From Calonectria ilicicola (Eukaryota; Ascomycota; Sordariomycetes; Hypocreales; Nectriaceae), in the NCBI GenBank assembly GCA_020809705.1, contig CP085825.1, positions 8,122,001-8,186,000 of the forward strand: a stretch of 64,000 bases of DNA. The letters run 5' to 3'. The notes beneath the pieces are model-generated. The model was not told where the DNA came from. It saw nothing but the letters and a program-made list of their open reading frames with translations, and ran no database searches. Below, piece after piece: positions 22,987 through 34,209 of this stretch. The position numbers were made by a program, and so were the translations under genes. Position 1 is the first letter of the stretch. Each line of letters opens with the position of its first letter.

Positions 22987-23558
22987 TGCGGGTTAATGGT
23001 ATCAATAAACATGGGCACAAAGATCGAATGGATGAGTTTATGTATCTTGAATTTCCCCCTCACGGGGCGCCAACCTTGCTTGAAGAGGAAGGTGGCTGAA
23101 TGTCGCGGGTTGAGTCATACCGAGATGTTCCCAACCAAGCTACCTAATCTCTCTAACTTTTTCTATAATCATGTACAATCGTGAATCCAACCAAATTTCC
23201 AAGGGGAGCTTTCGAAAAATGGGAATCGAAGCCATTCAAGGCGTATCACTAAAATTATAAGCTCCTATGTTCTTTGCAAGATATACTTGAAGATGCAAAA
23301 ATATCCCTCAATGGGGATTCTCAATCTGAAAAGACTTTTGGTAAAAAAAATTTCGGACGGCTTTTCAAGAGTTTACCGCGTGGAGTAGGAAGGTAAAAAA
23401 AAAAAAATGAATAATCTCCACTCGGCTCGTAGAACTGACTCGAGATCGAGCATCAAGTCGGTTGTTGTATTCAAGAGCCATCGGTGCATTAACGGGAAAC
23501 CCGGAAACAATTACTGCGTGCCTCGATAGCGGTCCCCGCCGTCGTATCGATTCCTTGT
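22987..23558. other. Intergenic, no supported gene
   Basis: Promoter of the acetyltransferase and 3' side of the sterol desaturase gene. A poly-A run (23396-23407) is the only marked feature. Confidence 0.6.
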
Positions 23559-24613
23559 TTATTCATCCTTGGACTTCGTAATAGGGTTGCCCTCGTCATC
23601 CACGAGGCCCTTGGCCTTCATGACCTTGAGGGCTTCGTGAATAGGGTCGAGCTCGGGGCAGGGAGCCTTGTGGGAATCCCAGTAGTTGTCGGCCCAGGTA
23701 AAGTACTGGCCGTAGTTGCAGGTAAAGTAGAGGTGGTGCAGGGTGTGGTGAGCGGGGCTGTTGATGTACTTTTCAAGCCAATGGCCCGTGATCATGTCAC
23801 CGTCGTGGATGAGAATAGTCCAGATCTGAACCATAACAAAGAGAACCATGTATAGGTACTTTTGCATGGGGCAAATGAAAACGAAGATGCTGGGAGGAAG
23901 CAAGTTAGCTAATGGAAAAATATGCCCTGCTAGCAAACAACTTACTGGTAAGGCAGGGATTGGAGGTATCCGTCAAGGGGGTGGAAAGCAATTGCGGCCC
24001 ATGGGGTGGGGACTGGCATGTGTTAGAATTTCAGCGGGAGCAAAGAGCCAAAAGCCGTCAACTTACCAAGCCACTTGTGGTGAGGCTTGTGTACATACTT
24101 GTACACGCTTGGGTGGTGCTCGAGGCGGTGGATCCAGTAGATACCAATGTCGTTGAAAACCATGTACAGGATGATGGAAACGGCCATCCAGGTCCAGCTG
24201 TATTCGTCGAAGTTGGTGTAGAGCAAGCTGTGGCCGCGCACCTCGCCGAGGAAGAAGGGCAAGGTCATGATGGAGATGAAGGGAATGGCAATCAGAGAGC
24301 ACTTGATTTCCTTGGCGACCTGGTTCTCGAGGAAGCGCGGGTGGTGCTCGAGGCGACGATCAAAGATGTAGCGGTACGACAGGGATGCCGACGCAAAGTA
24401 GATGGCGGCGGCGCCAAATGCCGCAATGAGGAAGAGCGAGAAGCATTGGCGGTAGACGTTGTCGCGAGGCACAGCCGACTCGGCGAAGACGGGGAAAAAC
24501 TCCTCGGTGTAGGACGAGGTCGAGACGTTGGCGGGAAAGGGGGGCGGAGGGAAGACCTTGGCGTAGGCCGAGTCGAAGACGAAGTAGTCTGCGGCCTCTA
24601 GAATGGTGTCCAT
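23559..24613 (-). CDS. ERG3: C-5 sterol desaturase (ERG3-like)
   Basis: Exons 24067..24613, 23946..24012 and 23559..23889; 314 residues. All three histidine boxes of the fatty acid hydroxylase/sterol desaturase family are visible: HRLEHH, HKPHHKW and HHTLHH, with the phrase AFHPLDGYLQSLPYHIF between. Several hydrophobic segments fit an ER membrane protein. ERG3 enzymes introduce the C5=C6 double bond of episterol in ergosterol synthesis using a di-iron centre, oxygen and cytochrome b5. It is slightly shorter than yeast Erg3 (about 365). Exon 1 is visibly richer in G and C at third positions than the neighbours, as in highly expressed genes. Fungi often carry two or three copies, so this may be a paralog and not the main ergosterol enzyme. 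Confidence 0.92.
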
Positions 24614-26585
24614 GGCGGCGGTCGGTAGCTCACGTTCACGTTACAAGACGGCAAAAACGAATGATGTCGGATGATCAATTGGCTTCACGCCGCTTTCTCG
24701 AAGGGTGTTGCAAAGGGGATCATGCGAATTGTCCCTGGTGATTGATAAGATGGGTGCGACCGTGTGACGACACAGCTTTTGAATGCCAACAAAATTTGGA
24801 GCTGCTGCCGGTGCGCCCCGACAACCCGAGCACGACGCGAAGCGTGTCATGAGAGTATCCACAGTCCAATCTCCGGCCCCAATGGCGAGAAGCGGTGTCG
24901 GCCGGAGATGGACAGAGAGATTGCACTAGGCCTCAACAGGCCAGGGCAGGGGAAGCTTCATCCAGGGATAGCGAGATGACGCCATGCCATTGGACAATGC
25001 CTGCTTTTGAATTATGGGGCCGCGAACCCGAATACTAGATGCAAAACGAATGCGAGATTAGTCATCGTCGAGCTCATGCAAGGGCGAGATTGCATGCAGC
25101 CAATGGTGTTGAGATTCTAGGGTAGGGGACACACGACACAATAACAGCGTTAATTGCAGCTGGCTTGAGCTCTCATCCCATCGTACCATATCCTCTCGTC
25201 TCATCTACGATTGCTGGAACTATTTTATTTCTGCTACGCTAAATAAACCCCCCAGCAACTGCAAGATTAACCTCAGAAATAGTCATGGTCCACCTTCGTG
25301 AACATGGAGGCAAATGCTGCACCATACAAAGGGTAAATCTCGCGTGGGCGTTTAGCATTCTAGAGGAAACCCTTCAACGAAAGCGAAAAGAAAGAAGAGG
25401 GAATAGGATTTTAGTGACAACATTAGAAACATTTATACCCACTATGAGAATACGAGCTAAGCCAAAATAACTCTGCGGTTTTACGCGTTGCTTCACATTT
25501 CAAGAGTGGTCAAACGCGTGTCACCAACAACACGAGGGGCCAACCGACTACGCCCGTGTGATGAACATAACGGATATCCAGAACGACAATCATATAGAAC
25601 TTCAGTTTTAGATAAATATTGTATGCTCCCATAGGATTCATGAAGTATCTACCTCTATAAAAGCAGTCAGCTCATCAATATCTAACAACCTCGAGAGTTT
25701 AGGGTAAGCATGCTCAAGGCAGCCTTTTTAATATCGGATGAAAATTACCAGCGGCAAGCCTCTTGGAGATCTATCATTCGGAGAAATCGTAGATTGTCGT
25801 GTCTCGTGTACAAACTTCATCATACGATTCTATGACCGTCTTCAAAGGTTTGGATAGCGACGCCTAACTTCTAAGTCACTAGAAAGATTTCGTGTATTTA
25901 AATGATGATTAACTATCCTTAAAGCTGGGCTTTTTTTATGTCGCTGAAGCGCATGAGATTTTGCACTCATAACCTTGAAACTTCTTCAGGGTACGACAGA
26001 AGGCGCGATAGATATTACGTCGAAATCATTGCGCATATGTTGGTGACCTTGATACCATTTTGATCTGATACGTTAAAGGGAATAAACTATGCATATTGAT
26101 GTTTTCATTCTCGCAGTGGATAGAAGAGAACATGATGAATGATAAGACTGTAGTTTATTCATATAGAAACATCAATACTTTCATGAACTGTGAGCGTTTC
26201 TTGTTTACAAGGTGGGGGCGCTTGAAGATTCCGCCTTGATCTGACAATGAAGGCTATTTTTAAAGCAAGGCTTTGGTGGTGTGTTGTGTCTGCCGCAAAT
26301 CCCAAAGCTCAAAGGCTGGTGGAACCTTTGGCTGAGCTGGCGGTGCGCGATCCAATAAAGTCATGGAATAACTACCAACACAATCGTATCACTTCAGTTG
26401 GTGCAGACTAGTGCACTTCTCCTCTCCTCGTGAGCTTCGAATCTTTTGTGGAGTTGTCCACACGGGATGGGGCAGGTTTCAAGTTATTTTCAACGCATCA
26501 CATCGCACTGTGATCCAAATTACCACTGATCTGAATCACGAACGAGCAGCGACCTGTATTGTGCTGTCAACAAGAGACCGCACTG
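24614..26585. other. Long intergenic stretch, no supported gene
   Basis: About 2 kb between the divergent sterol desaturase and squalene-epoxidase-like genes. Only short frames; I see no RNA gene or repeat. Confidence 0.6.
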
Positions 26586-28106
26586 ATGTCAACGAGAACA
26601 CCCCCAAAGTATGACGTGCTTGTCATAGGTGCTGGTGTGGCAGGATGCGCTGTCGCGAAGGCCTTTGCTGACCAAGGACGGCGAGTGCTTGTGGTTGAGA
26701 GATATTTGTCAGAGCCCGATCGCATTTTCGGGGAGCTTCTCCAACCAGGAGGTGTAGCGGCACTCGCAAAACTCGGACTCGCTGATTGCATTGAAGATAT
26801 TGACGGCATCCCAGTTACAGGATATCGCGTTTTCTGGAAGGACGGAGAAGAGGCCTCCTTTTGGTTCTGTGCTCCACCGGGAGAGCCTCAAGGTAAGACA
26901 CCTTCTGGGAAGAGTTTTCACCATGGCCGTTTTGTTGGTAAATTGCGACCAAAAATTTCAGAGGAAGAAGGCATAGGCCTGGTTGAAGGCAATGTAATTG
27001 AGATCATTAGGGATGGCGTGTCTGGCAAGGCTATTGGAGTAATATGTGGAGACGAAGAATCTACAAAGGTGCTACTACCAAGAATTTTGTTTTCATCTGG
27101 ATGACATCTAACAGCAATAGTACCTTGGGGACCTTATTGTCATCACTGACGGCGGCTCTTCCAACTTTCGCTCTCAGGTTTTACCCTACAAGCCTCATGC
27201 ACAGTCGAGATTTTGGGCTATGGAGCTCATCGACGCGGATCTTCCTGTCTATAGTTACGCATATGGCATCATTCGATCTGGGCCTCCGATGCTAATTTAT
27301 CAGATCAGCAAGCATGAAACTAGAATACTCATCGATATTTTAGACGACACATACCAGTCCATAGGTAGTAATACCCATGCCGTGTGATCATACATCCTGG
27401 ACAAGGTGGTATCAGTTCTTCCGGAGAGACTTCAACCGTGTCTCGTCAATGCGATTCGCGACGGCAGGCTTCGTAGCATGCCTAATAGGTGGATGCCATC
27501 ATCAAGAAACCAAAAACCCGGACTTGTTGTGCTGGGCGATGCATTGAACATGCGTCATCCTCTAACTGGAGGAGGAATGACTGTCGCGCTTAAGGACGCT
27601 GTTTTGCTTGCTGATCTTCTTAACCCAATCGAAATCCCGTTCTTCGCAGACTATGAACTGGTTCTGAAGAAGATGAACGCATTTCATTGGAAGCGGAAAC
27701 GATATGTTTCATCTATCAACATCCTAGCCCAAGCTTTATACTTGCTGTTTGTTGCCGAAGGTGAGTTATTATTAACGTTGAATGCGATCCCACATCTCCT
27801 ACCGGCGAGATCTAGCGCTGATTCATGCTAGATAATGGGCTCCAAATTATGCAGAAGGGATTTATCAAGTACATTCAAAAAGGAGAGGCCGACTTTTCTG
27901 AGCCTGTTGGTGTCATGGGTGGCTACATTGAGAGCCCGATACAGCTCTTTTATCACTTCATTCGCATCGCGTTGTATAGCATCGGCTTGCATATATACGA
28001 GGCTGGAATACTTGCATTCCCATTGGCGCTGATACAGTCATGTAGGGTTTTTTTCAGCGCACTGAAAATAATCTTACCCTCGATACTGGATGAACTGAAG
28101 CGATAA
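26586..28106 (+). pseudogene. Squalene-epoxidase-like FAD monooxygenase with in-frame stop
   Basis: Exons 26586..27068, 27121..27760 and 27832..28106 keep phase and would give about 465 residues. The FAD fingerprint is VLVIGAGVAGCAVAKAF, followed by FGELLQPGGVAAL, SFHHGRFV, LIVITDGGSSNFR and GDALNMRHPLTGGGMTVAL, the hallmarks of squalene epoxidase (ERG1). A hydrophobic C-terminal tail follows. A TGA at 27385..27387 interrupts exon 2 between THAV and SYILDKV; the frame on both sides is otherwise intact. No intron of realistic length can remove it. Squalene epoxidase forms 2,3-oxidosqualene in the ER. The stop would remove the second half of the FAD domain, so the gene is probably dead, unless it is a sequencing error, an allele, or read through. 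It faces away from the ERG3-like gene. Confidence 0.82.
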
Positions 28107-28929
28107 CCGAAAAATAATATTCTCCTTGTCATTGTCGATGCTTCAATGTAAGATTGTGTGTGGTAGTTTCACGGCTAATTTATCCTTCCTCGTAAACATG
28201 GAGGCTGGACTGCTTTTTGCGGCAGTAGCGGAGTGGTTATCGTGCTCCGAAAAAAGGAGGTTACATTTGCATCCATAGATAATCCTAAGCAGCCTGATTT
28301 ATTGAGTCACAGGCGGGAAAGCTTACGCGGTAGATTAGCGAGCGAGAGGTTCGGAACCAATGTCGGCAATCGGTATCTGTCTGAGAGCGGCGCACATGGT
28401 GGTGGTGGTTAGAAAAATGACTGATCGATATAGGGTGATATTAATGATTCAACAGAGCAAGCGATATGCAGTAGATGAACGTGGCCCACGTATTCAGTCT
28501 GCCAGCGAGTTGGTGTTGGACGGGCCATATTTTCTGACCAACGTGTGTGGCGCTAAATTGATCTATCTTGCGGCGTTCCACATCTAGGTTAGCGGTTAGG
28601 TGCATGCTCTACCCACCCAAGCGGCACACGCTGTGTAATAATTGGCTGCCGCCGAGAATATGCGGATCAACCTTGACAACGGGCCTTTAGCTGATACAAG
28701 AAATCGTCTTGGTTCCTCAGAATTGGCCAACCCCGGCGAGTGTGACTTTTGTTTGTTGGTTCAACTGTTTGGGGGCGATATTTGAAGGCCCGAGCGAATG
28801 TTGGACCAGCACACATAAATGGGCAAAAAAGTCTCTCGTAGTAGCACTATCACTTGATCGCACTGGAACTAGCGACCCCTTTCATTTCTTATTCTTTCAT
28901 GTTTCTGAAGTCACCCGCCACGGGCATTT
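28107..28929. other. Intergenic, no supported gene
   Basis: Spacer between two broken genes. A weak tRNA-like A-box (around 28238) and a B-box-like string (28349) are too far apart and do not fold into a tRNA. Confidence 0.5.
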
Positions 28930-30184
28930 ATGGTGGCGGCGGCCATGCCTCCTGTGGCCGACGCTGTTGGTTGGGTTGGATCCTCAAATAACCGAGGTAC
29001 TATTGACATCATATATACCAACTTCATTACGTTGTTCATTTGCGTTTGGACCGTACTTCATCACAATATTCAGGCTTCTCATGATTCATTCTGGACAATC
29101 GTACTTCGGAACTGTCGATGGGCAGCCCTGGCCATTTGGGCACCCGAGGTGCTTACGCTCTTTGCTATTATGTAGTGGAATGCGGCGAACATTTCTGTAG
29201 TAGAGATGAAAAGCCTTGGTTAGTCTAATTGGACTACGATCCATGGTTTCTACGCCAACGCCGGTGGTTTCGTATTAGCTACCCCGGATTTTCCACCCTT
29301 CCCAATCAATGCGACCTCGGTGTACTATCTGGTCTGCAAAAACAGAATTCAGGTTCCTGATATTACAAGGGATGAAATATGGGATCGCAGTAAAGCCGAT
29401 AGGCTTGCGAAGGCTGTGGCGTTTCTCCAAGCTGTCTGGCTTTTGATTCAAATGATTGCTAGGGCTAGCCAGTCTCTCACTGTCACACCACTGGAGGTTT
29501 TTACGACGGTGTTCATCGTTCCTACTCTAGCAACGTCCTATCTTTGGCCAAGGAAACCTCAGAATGTTGGAGAACCCACTGTTATCCGCGTCGACTGGAC
29601 GATCGCCGATTTGCTTCTTTCTGTGGGGGACGCGGCAAAGGAACCCTACGTCGACACTCCAATGGATTTCGTTGAAAAGCCCCCGTGGGATGGTTGGCGC
29701 CGTTTCCCTTCCCTTCTACATTTTGGGGGTCTTGAAAAGCGTCCATTGCAACGCATTCTAAATGATTACTCCCCTCCACCCCCAACAGGGAAAGAGGCAA
29801 CAATCGTTTGGGTAGTGTCTGTCACTGATGCCATGATTCACCTGGTAAGCTGGTCGTTTCCGTTTCCGACGGAGACAGAAAAGTTTATTTGGCGAACGTG
29901 CAGTTTGATTCTGCTGGTGGTTATGGTTATTAGCGGATTTGTTCCAGTATTGTCGACACAACCATGGTTTGATTTCATTTAATTTAATCTGGATTTGGAC
30001 TCGACGAGCGAAAAAACAGACATTCATTAGGAGATGGCTTTTTAGGGTGATTGCAGATTTTGCATATTCTGTTTACATCGTTGCCCGAGTGGTGATTTTT
30101 GTGGAGATCTTCCTTGCTTTCCGGGCCATGCCGAAGGATGCATACGATGAGGTCCAATGGACATTATTTTGGCCTCATTTTTGA
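28930..30184 (+). pseudogene. Decayed fungal multi-pass membrane protein of unknown function
   Basis: One frame runs 28930..29982 but holds two TAG codons, at 29173..29175 and 29221..29223; a C-terminal piece lies in another frame (about 30030..30184, AYSVYIVARVVIFVEIF). The pieces follow a large uncharacterised fungal family in order: GWVGSSNNRGTIDIIYTNF, LFICVWTVLHHNIQ, AIWAPEVL, WTTIHGFYANAGGFVLATP, DRLAKAVAFLQAVWLLIQMI, LTVTPLEVFT. Both stops could come from CAG by a C-to-T change. The frame change near 29940-30030 might instead be an unrecognised intron. Function of the family is not known. Confidence 0.72.
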
Positions 30185-32709
30185 AAACAGGAAATTCTTG
30201 CCCGAACTTGGAGCAGGCACTGGAGTGTCTGACGGGTATTTTAATGCAGTATGAATGATGAATAATGACATGGAACTTCAAAGTGTTGCTATTAATATGT
30301 AAAGAGGACAATACGTAGGATACTTTTTTATCAATAGATAGCTACGGCTCCTTGTGCATTGAGTTGGAAATTGAAGCTCTTGATTTCTCACTATGGAGGG
30401 GATCTAGCTAGGTCTCTTATAGCTGCAGCTGCTAGCTGCAGCCCGAGACTTCCTATCTAAGGTTGAAGCTATTCCGGTTCTTCGGCCTCGGCTGTGTCTT
30501 TGGAAGCCGGGCTCCGGTCGTCGCCCTAAGAGTCACCAGTTCGAACCCAGCATTGGGATCAACACAACGGGCACCACCAGTCCCCCAACCAACAGAGCAG
30601 CCACAGCCTGCCTCGCACTAAAGCCACCGCACAATGGCACACCAAACCACTGATCACACAGATCAACCCGACCAATCGAGCTAATCTGGGGGGGTATGTT
30701 AAACGGATATAGGGCACCATTGCACTATGCATTAGCGGAGTGTTCACTTTACTTTTGCTGTAGCCGGCAATGTGACATTTTTTCTTGGCGCTATTCTAGG
30801 ACTTGTAATCTTTTTGTGAATAAAAATATTTAGATGCACTGAATAAGAAGTCCGATTATCCGCCGATTAGGGATACATTGGCTACTTTTACACAGCGTAA
30901 AGGGGAGGTAGCACTCGGAATATTTTAGTGATGATCAAGTCACGTTTTCTGCATTTTAGGCCACAGCCATCTAATCTTTGGAAGTCGAAATAAAGCGAAA
31001 ACATCCTTTGAGGCAGGAAATATGTCTATGGTCAAGAGTACGACCAGAGTCGGATGTGTTAAAAGATTGAGATGTAAGGTTGCGTGTAGTATTGCAATCT
31101 TGAACCTCTTTGAATGTCACGTTTCTTATCTGTGTAGTTTTGTGAACATTGACTAAAGACGTCACAAAGCCCACATTCTCAACTACTTTCGTTGACGTGA
31201 CAAAGTTTATCGCGTGTAAATTGAATAAGTTTTCATGAATCACCGAGAAAAAAAAGGGCCTCCCATCCTTGACCACATTCCTATAAGAGAATAGCTCGAA
31301 TTGGTATCGTAAGTATTGGTCTTGCTCAAGATTGAAAAAGGACATTGCGATATCAGATATCAAAAAATTTCTCAGATACATTCCACAGTTTCCTCTTTTC
31401 TCACCTAGTGGCCGGAATAGCGGCTCCTATCTAGACGGTGAAGGAGTCGATGCGGCTCTCACGGAGCAATTCGATGGAGGGCGTGGTTCAAAATACAGTG
31501 ATGATTCGTCAAAAACCTCTCGTCATCCTGGGATATCTATCTTTGACAACGCTAACCATGTTGCGTCCTCAAGCCGAGGGATACAACATTGATACCTGCA
31601 CATGTACTTCTGAAATTAGAGTTTGGAGGGTTCGTGATTATCAAGTTTTAGAAAGCAATGGATGGGATGTTCTACACGATATTTTTGGGCCTATCACACA
31701 TCTATCACAACCAAAGAGGCGTAGCATAACGTAATGCCGCGTGGCCTTGCGGCATGTTGAGCCGTATCAGTGGTGTTTCTATTACAAACGAATCAACATG
31801 ATTCCTATGTACTTTCGAAGTTTAATATTGAATGATCCTTGACCAAGTTGCTTCGCTCACGGCGGTAGCAGATAATTTTCGCCTCAAGTCGGTTAGTTGA
31901 CGCCGATAAGTTTCGCAGGCCTGCTCCACAGTATTTCGGCCCGGCCCTGGCCCGCACTAAAGAATATCCTGGATGTACGCCATCTGACCCACACTCTTGC
32001 GTTACAGAATTGAGCAATTCGGCTATCTAGATAGGATAGATTTGGTTAACCGTCTGCCTCCCACGCTAAGTCTATTATTTGCACCAATCAGGATATGTGG
32101 AAGGGTCAATGGGCCTATTATTAGTTACAAGATAATGCCAGGTGAAATCCAGCCCCCTAATGTGTCTCAATCGAGGTAATGTAAGCTGCAAGCCTGCAAA
32201 CCTGCAGCTATCTTTCCACTGCAGATCAGGGTAGGGAACAAGGAAAGAATGGACCCTTGATGGAGGCGAGCTAAGAATGTGATGGAGGACCCTTCGGCAG
32301 GCATTTGAGGACTGGGATGTTCGAATCTTGCATATCAAGACACAGTGGCACACTGCACAGTGAAGAGGGGGGTTGAGTGGGGATTTAAAGAGGGATTCGA
32401 TTCTGAAGGAGGTAAGATTGTCACGTAGCAATATTTCGGAATAGGAAAGGGACCCCACCCAGTGTACGCCCGCGCTCCAAGACCGCGAGCCTCCAAGGGC
32501 TCATGGTGCTCGTTTGTCGTCTTGGGAGTTCTATCTTGTCTCTTTCAAATTGAAAGGCGTAATATGGTGCAATGAGTATAAAAGGGACGCGATATGCTAC
32601 CTACTGTTGACTGTGGCCTCACTGGACAACAACCTCAGCTTCTCTACATCTACTTGAAGCCGTTCTCTTTCTTATTCAATTTCCAAGAAATTCCTGTAAA
32701 GTCATCAAG
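30185..32709. other. Long intergenic stretch, no supported gene
   Basis: 2.5 kb. A 136-codon minus frame (30971-31381) and plus frames at 31332-31734 lack any domain. A PstI-rich palindromic patch (AGCTGCAG units) lies at 30421-30443. A TATA box at 32577 belongs to the next gene. Confidence 0.55.
32577..32584 (+). promoter_or_regulatory. TATA box (TATAAAAG)
   Basis: Consensus TATAAAAG about 130 bases before the kinase ATG at 32710. Confidence 0.5.
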
Positions 32710-34209
32710 ATGTTGGCCATTGTGCGCACTACAAGCCCAAAGGCACCCGGCAGTGACCTCAGCGACGTCTTGTCGATGTATGGTCTCAACAATATCATTG
32801 AATGGAACCAGGAGTCAGGCCCTCCTTCTCTTTCTGAGGTCGACGGCGCACACACAGAAGTCGTCTATATCAATGGCCAGCAACCTCTACGCAAATCGGC
32901 TATTAGACGACTGACGCTCAGTTCTGCTCGCCTATCCTCCGCTTTCACCGTTTGGGACGGACCTCAGCAAAATCAGCTGGTGGCTGCCCGTCTCAAGCTG
33001 AACAACTTCCATGATTTAGTCCTTCGCAAGCAGGGAGACTTTGACGAAGCCTTCAAGAAGCTCGTGGAAAACAAGGTGCTTGAGTCCTATGACCTTGAGC
33101 AGTTTTCTGATGTCAGCGCTATTCGAATTGGCGGCTCATTTGCAGGCTCCGGTATCCAGAGATACTACGGCAAAACTGCTAGCGGCCGAGGAGCTAAAAA
33201 GCTGCGTGATGAAATGCGCATGTACCAATCTTTGCCGGAAGAGTTTCGCAACTACTACCCCAAATTGCTGTTTGCCGGGGAGGACGCCCAGGGTACCGTG
33301 TCCCTGGGAACGCGCTATGAAAACTACCCCAACTTGCGTGACCTACTCTTGAACATGGATATTTCACTCCCCCAGGCCACAAATATGCTTGAGAAAGTCC
33401 TGGAATACGAGTATGGCAAGGCAGATTTGAAATACAGACTGCCAATCCCCCAGGACTACATGCATGATTTGCATTTCCACCGCGTCTGGAGGCGTATTGC
33501 TATTTCGGCCGATCTGGACCCTGGCTTCAGCCCCCTTGTCGAATCTCCCTGGCTTGAGGTTAATGGAGAGCGTCTTCCCAACATCCCAGCCATGCTTCTG
33601 CGTCTGGAGCAAGACGAGGGGGCGATCAAGCGACTCCAGCCCGACGGCGTTTCTCCATTCATCCATGCTGACCTTCATCTTGAGAATATCCTTTGCGATA
33701 TCGAGGGAGGTTCCTTCTGGCTGGTTGACCCCCGTGGATACCCGGCTTGTGATATTTTCTATGACCTTGGCAAGCTGGCTCATAGTTACCACAGCTGTTA
33801 CGACTTGCTCCACGAAGGTCGTCACGTGGCGGACCACAGCCACGGGGATGGCGTATCCACCATCAACTATGACTTCATTCCCAAACACCTCGTCAACCTC
33901 TACGCTGATTTGGACGCACAAATGGATCATATCATCCATGACATGCTTGAGGCCCATGGCGAGGCGAAGGATGTCAACTTGCGAATTCGCTTCAACGAGG
34001 CCATGCACTTCTGCTCGGATATGCCTTTCCACATCAACTCCAAGGCGAAGCCTTGCATTGCACAGCCCATCTACGGAATCGGCGCCAAGCTTCTTGCTGA
34101 GGTATTGCAGATGCTTAACATCGATTTGGAAGAATGTGTTGGATTGCAGGAGGCTGGCCTGGCTCGGCTCGAGGAGATGGGCAAGAAGCCGTGGCGGTTC
34201 GAGGGTTGA
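32710..34209 (+). CDS. APH/choline-kinase-fold phosphotransferase, intronless
   Basis: A single 499-residue frame. The C-terminal two thirds show a kinase-like fold: a candidate ATP lysine in RYYGKTASGRGAKKL, a helix Glu in RDEMRMYQSLPEEF, the Brenner catalytic loop FIHADLHLENILCD (His-x-Asp...Asn) and the metal-binding LVDPRGYPACDIFYDLGKLA in place of DFG. The first 130 residues are not recognised. Such proteins phosphorylate small molecules such as sugars, choline or antibiotics. The DPRGYPxxDxxYDLGKL form is, to my knowledge, close to bacterial proteins of surface-polysaccharide loci, so a sugar-nucleotide or capsule-like role or a bacterial origin is possible (inference). G/C-rich third positions and no introns set it apart from its neighbours. 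Cytosolic. Confidence 0.85.
   Translation: MLAIVRTTSPKAPGSDLSDVLSMYGLNNIIEWNQESGPPSLSEVDGAHTEVVYINGQQPLRKSAIRRLTLSSARLSSAFTVWDGPQQNQLVAARLKLNNFHDLVLRKQGDFDEAFKKLVENKVLESYDLEQFSDVSAIRIGGSFAGSGIQRYYGKTASGRGAKKLRDEMRMYQSLPEEFRNYYPKLLFAGEDAQGTVSLGTRYENYPNLRDLLLNMDISLPQATNMLEKVLEYEYGKADLKYRLPIPQDYMHDLHFHRVWRRIAISADLDPGFSPLVESPWLEVNGERLPNIPAMLLRLEQDEGAIKRLQPDGVSPFIHADLHLENILCDIEGGSFWLVDPRGYPACDIFYDLGKLAHSYHSCYDLLHEGRHVADHSHGDGVSTINYDFIPKHLVNLYADLDAQMDHIIHDMLEAHGEAKDVNLRIRFNEAMHFCSDMPFHINSKAKPCIAQPIYGIGAKLLAEVLQMLNIDLEECVGLQEAGLARLEEMGKKPWRFEG

Noticed and set aside
23912..24601. 229-codon plus frame over the sterol desaturase gene
   Set aside because: Antisense shadow; the minus strand has the three histidine boxes.
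28230..28360. tRNA or SINE: A-box-like TAGCGGAGTGG and B-box-like GGTTCGGAACC
   Set aside because: The boxes are over 100 bases apart and no D-arm, anticodon arm or acceptor stem pairs properly.
30500..30570. tRNA-like string AGTTCGAACCCAGC
   Set aside because: No matching A-box or acceptor stem upstream; likely chance.
30971..31381. 136-codon minus-strand gene
   Set aside because: No recognisable motif, no splice context and no homology by eye; treated as chance frame.
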